Assembly: GCA_020725425.1 (NCBI GenBank)
Contig: DYFA01000061.1
Span: 59,330-123,329, forward strand
Length of the DNA stretch: 64,000 nucleotides
Source of the DNA: Aneurinibacillus sp.
Lineage (GTDB): Bacteria > Bacillota > UBA5301 > DYFA01
Direction: 5' to 3'
A program made the position numbers and the translations under genes. The notes below the pieces were generated by a model, which saw only the letters and a program-made list of their open reading frames with translations, had not been told where the DNA came from and made no database searches. Below are positions 32,231 to 38,276 of this stretch, one piece after another (position 1 is the stretch's first letter; each line of letters opens with the position of its first letter).

Positions 32231-32257
32231 TTGCCGAAGATTGCCGGAATGTTGCCG
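32231..32257. promoter_or_regulatory. Triple TTGCCG repeat in the divergent control region
   Basis: TTGCCG occurs at 32231, 32241 and 32252, one helical turn apart, immediately upstream of the leftward operon. This fits an operator or iteron for an element-encoded protein. The rest of 32217-32345 holds an AT-richer stretch (CTATCATTATACC) suited to promoters. Confidence 0.45.
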
Positions 32258-32345
32258 ATTGATGTATTTACCTACCACTTGGCTTCCGCTATCATTATAC
32301 CGGCGAACGGGAACGGACGCAATCATTTCTGGAGGTGGATACACC

Positions 32346-32549
32346 TTGAAGCGAGAGGAACTGGTCGGAGACGGCCTACTCGGGGTGGAGGAGGCGGCTG
32401 ATTTCTTGGGTGTGCGCCGGTCGCTGCTATATGTCCTGATGGGCCGCCGGGAGCTCCCGTGGACCAAGATCGGTCGCCGGCGGCTGATTCCCCGCCGGGC
32501 GCTGGTGGAACTGGCGGCCCGGGAGCTTCGGGGCGGGGACCACGAGTAA
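32346..32549 (+). CDS. Excisionase-family helix-turn-helix protein
   Basis: TTG 32346 lies seven bases behind TCTGGAGGTGG; the longer track ORF crosses the control region. The 67 residues (GLLGVEEAADFLGVRRSLLYVLMG, then WTKIGRRRLIPRRALVEL) match the excise/HTH_17 family, which bend DNA and steer integrase towards excision. It is the first rightward gene, as xis or alpA-like genes are in satellites. Confidence 0.82.
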   Translation: MKREELVGDGLLGVEEAADFLGVRRSLLYVLMGRRELPWTKIGRRRLIPRRALVELAARELRGGDHE

Positions 32550-32611
32550 TCTGCCCCTTCGGGGAAACGGAGCGGCCCGGGTCGCCAGCCCGGGCCAGGA
32601 GGGTGAGAAAC

Positions 32612-32917
32612 ATGACTTCCACCTGTAGCTTATCACAGATCCGACTCACAAGAGCCTACCGATTGCCCCGGTGGCTCGATTCGAACGCCGATGCGCTCCG
32701 GGCGACGAATGACGACCTCTCGGATTTCGACGACCTCGAGCTGGCCAACGAGGCGTTCCGGGTGCGCCAGGCCCTCGCCAATCTTGGCCCTGGGGCACCA
32801 CAGCTCGTCTTCATCGGCCGAAGGCGACTCCCGGCCCGGGACTGGCTTCTGCTGCGACTCGCCGCGATTCGGCGGGAGCGGCAAGCCCGATGGAGGGAGG
32901 CGGCGGCGGCGTGGTAG
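32612..32917 (+). CDS. Small element protein, unknown
   Basis: ATG 32612 behind AGGAGGGTGAG gives 101 residues. The middle is acidic (NDDLSDFDDLELANEAFRVRQAL) and the C-terminus Arg-rich (RRERQARWREAAAAW). No domain is recognised. It overlaps the start region of the RepA-like gene and is probably coupled to it. Confidence 0.55.
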   Translation: MTSTCSLSQIRLTRAYRLPRWLDSNADALRATNDDLSDFDDLELANEAFRVRQALANLGPGAPQLVFIGRRRLPARDWLLLRLAAIRRERQARWREAAAAW

Positions 32918-34551
32918 ACCGTGCCCTTTTGGTCGAGGCAGGCATTGTCCCTCCCCCGCCACCGAGGCGACAAAAGGAGACGCCGGCCCCGGCAGAAGAG
33001 GCCGCCCCAGAGGAGCAGGGTGATGAACCCAGGCCCCTCCTGGTGCGGCTGGCGGACGTGGAACCCCAGGCCGTAAGCTGGCTCTGGGAACCGTACATCC
33101 CCAAGGGCAAGCCGACCATCTTGGAAGGCGACCCCGCGGTGGGTAAAACCTGGCTGGCGCTGACCCTGGCCGCCATTGTAAGCCGAGGCGACCCGTTCCC
33201 CGGCCCTGACGGCGTGCCGAGGGAGCGGCGGAAGCCCGCCAGCGTGGTCTACTTATCCGCCGAAGACGGCTTGGCCGACACCCTGCGGCCCCGGCTGGAC
33301 GCGGCGGGGGCAGACGTGAGCCGAGTGTGGGCTCTCACCGGGCAGATGGCCGAGGGCGAGGAGAAGTCTATCACCCTGGCGGATCTCGGAGTCCTGGAGG
33401 CGGCGCTGGCGTCCGTGCGCCCCGCCCTGGTGATTGTGGATCCGATTCAAGCCTACCTGGGCGGCGGGGTGGACATGCACCGGGCAAATGAGGTACGCCC
33501 CGTCCTGGCTGGCCTTGCAACCCTGGCGGAGAAATACGGCGCAGCGGCGCTCCTCATCCGGCACTTGGGCAAGGCGCCGCAGGACAGGGCCATCTACCGG
33601 GGGCTGGGCTCTATTGACTTCGCCGCGGCGGCTCGAAGCATCCTCCTCGCCGGCAAAGACCCTAACGACGAATCCCGGCGAGTATTGGCCCACGTCAAAA
33701 GCTCCCTGGCCCCTCTCGGCCCGTCTATAGCCTACACGCTAGGCCCCGACGGCTTCACCTGGTGCGGCGTGTCGGACGTGACCGCCGAGGCGCTGTTGGT
33801 CTCGCCCAGAAGCGAAGAGGAGAAGACCGCAATCGAGGAAGCAGGTGACTTCCTGCGCGAGGCCCTGGCCGATGGCCCGCGTCCCACCAGGGAGATTTTC
33901 GCCGAAGCCCGGAAGCTGGGCGTCACGGAGAAAACCCTTTACCGAGCGAAGGCCCGCCTGGGCGTCGAGGCCCGCAAAGATGGCGACCTAAACAAAAAGG
34001 GGCAGCGGGCATGGCGGTGGCACCTGTGCGAAGAGCCCGATGAGCAAGATAGCCAAGGCCCGCCTGAAGAAGGGAGGACCCTAAGCGTACTTGGGTTGAC
34101 CACCTTGACCACCTTGCCTCAAAGCCAGTCCCAGAACGGCTTTCAAGGCACGGAGCAAGATGGCCACATGACCATCTTCCCTAACGCCCCTCAAACCAGC
34201 TCCCAGAGCGGCTTGGAAGGAAGATGGCCAAGATGGCCAAGTGAAATACGCTTAGAGGGACCGGGCCGCGAAGAGGCCGCCGCCACCCAAGGTGCTCATG
34301 ATGATCGTCTTGACGAATCCCCCCTAAGAACACCCAATGAGCATCTTGGCTCCCTGCCTCCAAAGCCCGATGAAGAGGTGAACCCCATGACAGAATTGAC
34401 TAGATTGACACAATTCACCCCAAGAAGTGATTCTGTCAATAGTGTCAATTCTGTCACGCCCTCCTTGGCTCCCGGGCCGGGGAAGGTCGCCGCCTTGGAA
34501 GGCATTCCGGACCTCCAAGAGGACGACAACCTCGAGGGGGTGGACTTCTGA
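32911..34551 (+). CDS. RepA-like AAA ATPase/helicase of the element
   Basis: GTG 32911 has GGAGGGAGG ten bases upstream; ATG 32890 is an alternative start. The roughly 546-residue protein has a RecA-like AAA_25 domain (about 50-300) with Walker A GDPAVGKTW, VYLSAEDGL, Walker B LVIVDPIQAY and IRHLGKAPQDRAIYRGLGS. This is the architecture of RSF1010 RepA-type replicative helicases. A winged helix follows (about 310-360, PTREIFAEARKLGVTEKTLYRAKARLG). The last 180 residues are low complexity (TTLTTLP, SQSQNG, NSVNSV), and their DNA is packed with direct and inverted repeats that could be the origin. Confidence 0.82.
   Translation: MVDRALLVEAGIVPPPPPRRQKETPAPAEEAAPEEQGDEPRPLLVRLADVEPQAVSWLWEPYIPKGKPTILEGDPAVGKTWLALTLAAIVSRGDPFPGPDGVPRERRKPASVVYLSAEDGLADTLRPRLDAAGADVSRVWALTGQMAEGEEKSITLADLGVLEAALASVRPALVIVDPIQAYLGGGVDMHRANEVRPVLAGLATLAEKYGAAALLIRHLGKAPQDRAIYRGLGSIDFAAAARSILLAGKDPNDESRRVLAHVKSSLAPLGPSIAYTLGPDGFTWCGVSDVTAEALLVSPRSEEEKTAIEEAGDFLREALADGPRPTREIFAEARKLGVTEKTLYRAKARLGVEARKDGDLNKKGQRAWRWHLCEEPDEQDSQGPPEEGRTLSVLGLTTLTTLPQSQSQNGFQGTEQDGHMTIFPNAPQTSSQSGLEGRWPRWPSEIRLEGPGREEAAATQGAHDDRLDESPLRTPNEHLGSLPPKPDEEVNPMTELTRLTQFTPRSDSVNSVNSVTPSLAPGPGKVAALEGIPDLQEDDNLEGVDF
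34096..34456 (+). repeat. Cluster of direct and inverted repeats inside the rep gene, possible origin
   Basis: Contains tandem TTGACCACC (34096, 34105), the inverted pair AAGATGG/CCATCTT (34157-34178), tandem AAGATGGCC (34221 onwards) and a roughly 70-bp imperfect palindrome (34388-34456) built from TTGACA/TGTCAAT motifs. A segment with CCCAGA.CGGCTT is also duplicated. The stretch is visibly less GC-rich than its surroundings. Confidence 0.55.
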
Positions 34552-34928
34552 TGGACGCGCCCACTCTCTTCCGGAAGCTCCGTGAAGCCGGCTGCGAACT
34601 TCGGGCCGAGGGAGAGCGGCTGAAAGTGCGCGCCCCCAAGGGGTTCCTGACGCCCGACCTGCGGGCGCTGATTGAGCAGCACAAGCCCGAACTGCTGCGG
34701 CTGCTTAGCCCGGCCCGGGGGGCCCGCCCGGTCAGTCTGCCGGCGTCCCTTTGGTGGGACGGGATGTGCCTTGCGTGTGGCGCTGGCCAGTGGTGGCTGT
34801 CCATCTACGGCGCGCTGATCTGCGCCACCTGCCACCGGCCGGCGGCTACCTGGCTGGTGGAGCGGCTGGTCGGCCAGGACGAAGCGGCCCGCCTGGCCCT
34901 GGCCCGGGAGGAGGCGAATCGCCGATGA
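34551..34928 (+). CDS. TubC-N-like docking domain plus zinc-ribbon protein
   Basis: The ATG at 34551 overlaps the rep stop (TGATG). Residues 1-55 (LFRKLREAGCELRAEGERLKVRAPKGFLTPDLRALIEQHKPELL) match the TubC N-terminal fold, which often appears at the start of phage and plasmid primase-like proteins. Residues about 72-105 hold CLACG and CATCH, a probable zinc ribbon. A DNA-replication accessory role is inferred. Confidence 0.65.
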   Translation: MDAPTLFRKLREAGCELRAEGERLKVRAPKGFLTPDLRALIEQHKPELLRLLSPARGARPVSLPASLWWDGMCLACGAGQWWLSIYGALICATCHRPAATWLVERLVGQDEAARLALAREEANRR

Positions 34929-35128
34929 AGATCATCGAGGTGAAACTGCGCCGTTGCACGTTGGCCTTGACCGAAGCCGAACTTCTGAGCCTCTTGGCCG
35001 CCGACATGACCCTGTGGCGGCGGGCGCTGGAACGCGGCAAGGCGCTTCGGCGAAGCCGGGCGAAGGAAGCTCGGCTGGGGTGGGCCCCCGGGGCTTCGGC
35101 GCAACCAGGAAGGGAGGGTAGGCCATGA
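34925..35128 (+). CDS. Small basic element protein
   Basis: 67 residues; its ATG overlaps the previous stop (ATGA). A short beta/helix start (KIIEVKLRRCTLALTEAELLSLL) is followed by an Arg-rich tail. No family is recognised. Confidence 0.5.
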   Translation: MKIIEVKLRRCTLALTEAELLSLLAADMTLWRRALERGKALRRSRAKEARLGWAPGASAQPGREGRP

Positions 35129-35217
35129 AGGCGTTGTTGGTCGCCTGCCGGGTTATGACAGCCATAGGCGCCGTGGTGGCAGTGGTGGTCATGGTGGCCG
35201 CGGTGTGGGCGCGGTGA
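35125..35217 (+). CDS. 30-residue single-helix membrane peptide
   Basis: The ATG at 35125 overlaps the preceding stop (ATGA) and follows GGGAGGG. Met-Lys is followed by one hydrophobic helix (GAVVAVVVMVAAVW) and a stop at 35215-35217. It is below the ORF-track cutoff. It could be a toxin-like, holin-like or regulatory micropeptide. Confidence 0.45.
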   Translation: MKALLVACRVMTAIGAVVAVVVMVAAVWAR

Positions 35218-35348
35218 CGAAAAGCCCTTGCGTAAGCCCAGCTAGGGGGAGGGGGGCCGCGTTTTCCAGCGTTCCGGCTCTGGGGACCGGCCGGCCAGGC
35301 TTCTTCAGGCGGGCGAGGGTAAAGCATAATTAAAAGTTATGGGAGGGG

Positions 35349-35672
35349 ATGGAAACGCCTATGAATGCCGGTCCCAAACCACCGAAGGGGCTGTCTTCGG
35401 AGGCCCGGCGCTGGTGGAAGCGGGTGGTGTCGGAGTTCGCAGTGGACGACACTTCCGGGCTGATGCTCTTGCAACAGGCGCTGGAGGCTTTCGACCGGGT
35501 TCGGCAGGCCCAGGCCGTGTTGAAGACGGAGGGGCTGATCGTGACAAACCCTGCGACCGGCGCCCGGCACGTGCACCCGGCGGCGAAGATCGAGCAGGAC
35601 GCCCGCATGGCGCTGCTGCGCTACTGGAGAGCGCTTGGACTGGACATCGAGCCCCCAGGAGGGAGGAAGTAG
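35349..35672 (+). CDS. P27-family phage terminase small subunit
   Basis: The ATG at 35349 follows GGGAGGGG. The 107-residue protein matches Terminase_4/P27: PPKGLSSEARRWWKRVVSEFAVDDTSGLMLLQQALEAFDRVRQAQAVLK and HPAAKIEQDARMALLRYWRALGLD. Small terminases recognise pac/cos and recruit the large subunit. No large terminase is present, so this lone terS may redirect a helper phage's packaging machinery, as in PICIs. Confidence 0.88.
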   Translation: METPMNAGPKPPKGLSSEARRWWKRVVSEFAVDDTSGLMLLQQALEAFDRVRQAQAVLKTEGLIVTNPATGARHVHPAAKIEQDARMALLRYWRALGLDIEPPGGRK

Positions 35673-35674
35673 CC

Positions 35675-36130
35675 ATGGCGACCGTGAGGCGCCGGCGCCG
35701 GGTGAAGCGCCGGGATGAACTGACAGACGGCGAATTCTGGGACCTGATGCTAGATCGCAAGTGGCGGGAAGGGAGCTCCTTCGAATCCCCCTTCCTGCGA
35801 AAAGCGGCCTGGCTGGCGCACCGGGAGGAGTTGCTGGAAGGGCATGTCGGAGAGGGAGTCCGGCCCGGCGCCTGGTGGGAGTACGACGCGCCGGGGCAGC
35901 CCCTGATCCTCACTGACGGGCGGGAGGAAGGCCATCTTGCGGCCCTGGTGAGATTGGGGGAAGCCACCCCGGGGGAAGTCCGCCAATTCCTGCGTGAGCA
36001 TGCGCTGAGGTTCGGAAGTCCCCAGGAGCGCGAGGATCTCTTCCGGTTTCATCCAGACGAAAAGGTGCGGTATGAGCATGAGAAGCGGCTCATCGAAGCC
36101 TTGGAAAAGAAAGGGAGAATGCAGAAATGA
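35675..36130 (+). CDS. Element protein, unknown (151 aa)
   Basis: ATG 35675 lies two bases after the terS stop, behind GGGAGGAAG. The N-terminus is very basic (MATVRRRRRVKRRDEL) and the rest is charged and helical, ending EHEKRLIEALEKKGRMQK. No domain is recognised. Coupling to terS suggests a packaging or helper-interaction role. A 16-codon frame starting at ATG 36127 overlaps its stop. Confidence 0.6.
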   Translation: MATVRRRRRVKRRDELTDGEFWDLMLDRKWREGSSFESPFLRKAAWLAHREELLEGHVGEGVRPGAWWEYDAPGQPLILTDGREEGHLAALVRLGEATPGEVRQFLREHALRFGSPQEREDLFRFHPDEKVRYEHEKRLIEALEKKGRMQK

Positions 36131-36229
36131 GCGATCCGACCTACGCCAGGCTTTGCGCGCGCGCCGGCGAGTTTTGATAAGGGGGGGTGCAGCGCCGCCC
36201 CCGAGGCAGGAGGAAAGGAGGAGCACGTC

Positions 36230-36493
36230 ATGCCTGACTCGACAGCCCGCAAGAAGGGCTACCCGGGAGCCCCTTACTGGGAGCGGGAGGCGCCCGCTGA
36301 GGTCTGGACCGACCGCCTAGCCCTGGCCTACTACCCCACGGCCGGCAAGCTCCAGGTGGCAGCCGCTTTCCGGGACCGGACCACGGGTGAGAAGCGGCGG
36401 GGCAAGACCGTGACCCTGGACCAGGAGGATCTGGCTCTCCACCCTGAGGCCCGGGAACTTCTGGCCCGCGTCTTGGAGGAGTGGGGAGGGTGA
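36230..36493 (+). CDS. Small element protein, unknown (87 aa)
   Basis: ATG 36230 lies behind GGAAAGGAGG. The product has a two-strand pattern (KLQVAAAFRDRTTGEKRRGKTVTLDQEDL) and an acidic helical end. A GGGGGG...CGCCCCC hairpin lies just upstream. No family is recognised. Confidence 0.55.
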   Translation: MPDSTARKKGYPGAPYWEREAPAEVWTDRLALAYYPTAGKLQVAAAFRDRTTGEKRRGKTVTLDQEDLALHPEARELLARVLEEWGG

Positions 36494-36494
36494 C

Positions 36495-36569
36495 ATGCCC
36501 CGAGGCCCGGGCATGAAGGACTGGAGCGGGGCGCGTGGAAAAACGAAGGAACGGAGGTTTTTAACGTGA
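36495..36569 (+). CDS. Possible 24-residue basic peptide
   Basis: ATG 36495 follows GTGGGGAGGG and runs to TGA 36567, overlapping the next gene's GTG. The peptide is basic (MKDWSGARGKTKERRF). Existence is doubtful. Confidence 0.25.
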   Translation: MPRGPGMKDWSGARGKTKERRFLT

Positions 36570-36781
36570 GCGAGCGAGTCTACGGCATGTATGCGCTGGA
36601 CAGGGAGACCTTGCAGCGCGTGTTCTGGCTTTTGGACTGGGCGGAGGCCAACGTAGGCCTGGAGAAGGAGCCTCTCCTGCGGGACTTGCAGGCCAGGTTA
36701 GCCAAGACGTTCTTGCGGGTGGGCGATGCCGAACCCCTGCCGGAAGTCCTGACCGTGGCGGGTGATGGCGGTGCCGTTTAG
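36566..36781 (+). CDS. Small element protein, unknown (71 aa)
   Basis: GTG 36566 follows CGGAGGTTT. A helical acidic protein (MYALDRETLQRVFWLLDWAEANVGL) with no recognised domain; the end overlaps the next gene. Confidence 0.5.
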   Translation: MSERVYGMYALDRETLQRVFWLLDWAEANVGLEKEPLLRDLQARLAKTFLRVGDAEPLPEVLTVAGDGGAV

Positions 36782-37091
36782 GGATCCTGAGAAAAGGCGG
36801 GAGTATCACCGTGAATACTCCCGGCTGCGGCGGGTTTGTCAAACCCCGGGCCAAACCCCGCTCCCCTCCGAGTTCAGACTGCAGACGGCCCGGGACGTCA
36901 TCACACTCCTGGCCGAGCAGGTCGAGGCGGTGCGGCGGGACACAGAGGCGGGAACGCTGGAAAAGGCCAGGTGCATAGGGTACCTTGCCGCCGTAGCCCT
37001 GAAGGCCGTGGAGGCGGCGAACCTTGAGGCCCGGATAGAGGCCCTGGAGCGGGCAATCCAGGAGAAGGGGAGTGTTGCGAGGTGGGCCTGA
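36765..37091 (+). CDS. Small charged element protein (108 aa)
   Basis: ATG 36765 (GTG 36762 is an alternative) overlaps the preceding gene. The opening AVPFRDPEKRREYHREYSRLRR is typical of small phage proteins near packaging genes, and the rest is a long amphipathic helix (AEQVEAVRRDTEAGTLEKARCIG, AIQEKG). Confidence 0.5.
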   Translation: MAVPFRDPEKRREYHREYSRLRRVCQTPGQTPLPSEFRLQTARDVITLLAEQVEAVRRDTEAGTLEKARCIGYLAAVALKAVEAANLEARIEALERAIQEKGSVARWA

Positions 37092-37318
37092 AAGACCGCC
37101 TGAGGCGGCTTGAGAAGAACGCGCAATGCCTGCGGCAAGACCGCTGCCTCGGGTGCGGCGGAAGGCACGCGAGGACGTTGGTTGACTTCCTGCTGTGGGC
37201 CGAAGGAAAAGGCGACGAGCCGGCTTGCACTTGCCAAAAGTGCGGCTGCGGCGGGTTTGTCCGCAAATTGCACTCTGTTGGCACCGGAAACTCAAGGTTG
37301 GGAAATTTCCCAACCTGA
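37082..37318 (+). CDS. Small zinc-ribbon-like protein (78 aa)
   Basis: GTG 37082 overlaps the previous stop. Cys pairs CLGCG and CTCQKCGC suggest a zinc site. The C-terminus runs into the first 29-bp repeat and the palindrome, so the last 20 residues may be repeat-derived. Confidence 0.45.
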   Translation: MGLKDRLRRLEKNAQCLRQDRCLGCGGRHARTLVDFLLWAEGKGDEPACTCQKCGCGGFVRKLHSVGTGNSRLGNFPT

Positions 37319-37351
37319 AATGTTTGTCCGCAAATTGCACTCTGTTGGCAC
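37256..37351. repeat. Twin 29-bp direct repeats flanking a 22-bp perfect palindrome
   Basis: TTTGTCCGCAAATTGCACTC and its continuation occur at 37256-37284 and 37323-37351. Between them lies the perfect palindrome centred on GGGAAATTTCCC (37295-37316). The stretch 37319-37600 carries no gene I can support. Confidence 0.75.
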
Positions 37352-37603
37352 TGCGCCCGAGCCACGCCCCGACCGCTGCGAGACCCAGAATTGGTTCCTG
37401 TGAGGCGATAAGGCGAGCGGGAGGAGAAATATATACGCCCAGACCAATGACCCAGGGCCCCCTGGCATACCGGGTGGGTGGTGTTATACCCCCGCCCCGG
37501 ATACCCCCGAGGCACCTTCGCGCGCTCGTGGTCGCTGATTATCCCTCGCCGCAGCGGCCCCTCACGCCAGGGAGCTTCCCATCGGCTTTCCGGAGGTTGA
37601 GTC

Positions 37604-37625
37604 ACTGTAGCCAAACTGTAGCCAA
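37604..37625 (+). repeat. Arm-type integrase site pair near attR
   Basis: Identical over 22 bp to 30381-30402: two CTGTAGCCAA units 11 bp apart, 117 bp inside the attR core. Confidence 0.65.
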
Positions 37626-37742
37626 ACGGGCGGAAAACGGCGGAAAATGGGGTACATACACGGAAGCATGCTATGGACCAAAACCCGCACCAGGAGCCAG
37701 TTATGAATGAAGGCGGACGGTGGCGGAAAGCACCGAGATGCA

Positions 37743-37788
37743 GCTCACATCGTAGAGGTCCTTGGTTCGAATCCAAGTGCGACCACCA
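37743..37788 (+). repeat. attR core (46-bp direct repeat, tRNA-Val 3' half)
   Basis: An exact copy of 30266-30311. The upstream half of the tRNA is absent here, so this is the displaced native 3' end. Confidence 0.95.
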
Positions 37789-37800
37789 TCCGCAATCCCA

Positions 37801-37826
37801 CCCGCCTGCACAGGCGGGCTTTTCTC
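37801..37826 (+). terminator. Native tRNA-Val terminator, displaced by integration
   Basis: CCCGCCT-GCAC-AGGCGGG followed by CTTTTCTCG lies 12 bp after the attR core, the distance expected for the terminator of the original tRNA-Val gene. Confidence 0.75.
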
Positions 37827-37867
37827 GTTTGCAGGAGATTCCCGGCCTTCGTCAAACTACGAATGGA

Positions 37868-37893
37868 ATACCTGGTAAATGATATACCTGGTA
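37868..37893. promoter_or_regulatory. Twin TACCTGGTA palindromes upstream of the V-ATPase operon
   Basis: ATACCTGGTA at 37868-37877 and 37884-37893, 16 bp apart, each contains the palindrome TACC-T-GGTA. They lie 57 bp before the first operon gene and could be a regulator's operator. Confidence 0.5.
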
Positions 37894-37949
37894 TCGGTTC
37901 GGTGCCCACGAATCGGGGCAGAACGTCCACGTGCGACGGAGGTATCGTC

Positions 37950-38276
37950 ATGGCTCTGGAGACGCTGCGCCTCCTGCGCGAGGCCGAGGATGCCGCCCTC
38001 CGTACTGTCGAGGAAGCGCGGCGGCAGGCGGCGGAGACAGTCCAGCAGGCACAAAGAGAAGCGACCCGACTGGTTCAGGAGGCTCGGGAGCGCGCCCAGG
38101 CCGAGGCCCGGCAGATGCTCCAGGCCGCCGAGGCCGAGCGCGTCAGGCGGCGGAACGAGGCCGCGGCCGAAGCCGAGCAGGAAGCAGCAGCCCTCCGCCG
38201 CCGGGCCGAGAACCGGTTGGCGGACGCAGCAGCACTGGTCGTAGAGAGGATTGTGCACCGCGATGGCCGTCGTTGA
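37950..38276 (+). CDS. V-type ATPase subunit H/G (peripheral stalk)
   Basis: ATG 37950 lies behind GGAGG. The 108 residues form one long Ala/Glu/Arg coiled coil (LLREAEDAALRTVEEARRQAAETVQ and onwards), the bacterial G/H-type stator subunit that pairs with subunit E. First gene of the order H-I-K-E-C-F-A-B-D. Confidence 0.85.
   Translation: MALETLRLLREAEDAALRTVEEARRQAAETVQQAQREATRLVQEARERAQAEARQMLQAAEAERVRRRNEAAAEAEQEAAALRRRAENRLADAAALVVERIVHRDGRR

Larger units (their letters stand above)
30266..37788. mobile_element. Integrated genetic element in tRNA-Val, PICI/phage-satellite-like
   Basis: A 46-bp direct repeat (tRNA-Val 3' half) bounds 7.5 kb. Genes run in two directions from a central region near 32,217-32,345: leftward an unknown regulator-like gene and the integrase at the attL end; rightward an excisionase-like HTH protein, small genes, a RepA-like AAA ATPase, small genes including a P27-type small terminase, and short ORFs up to attR. 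There are no capsid, tail, portal, lysis or conjugation genes. The plan int/regulator versus xis-rep-terS is that of phage-inducible chromosomal islands. Mobility and satellite status are inferred. Confidence 0.85.

Noticed and set aside
36161-36200. Intrinsic terminator GGGGGG...CGCCCCC within the island
   Set aside because: No T tract and genes continue in the same direction with good ribosome sites; treated as incidental structure.
37743-37788. A second tRNA-Val gene at attR
   Set aside because: Only the 3' half is present; there is no acceptor 5' strand or D arm.
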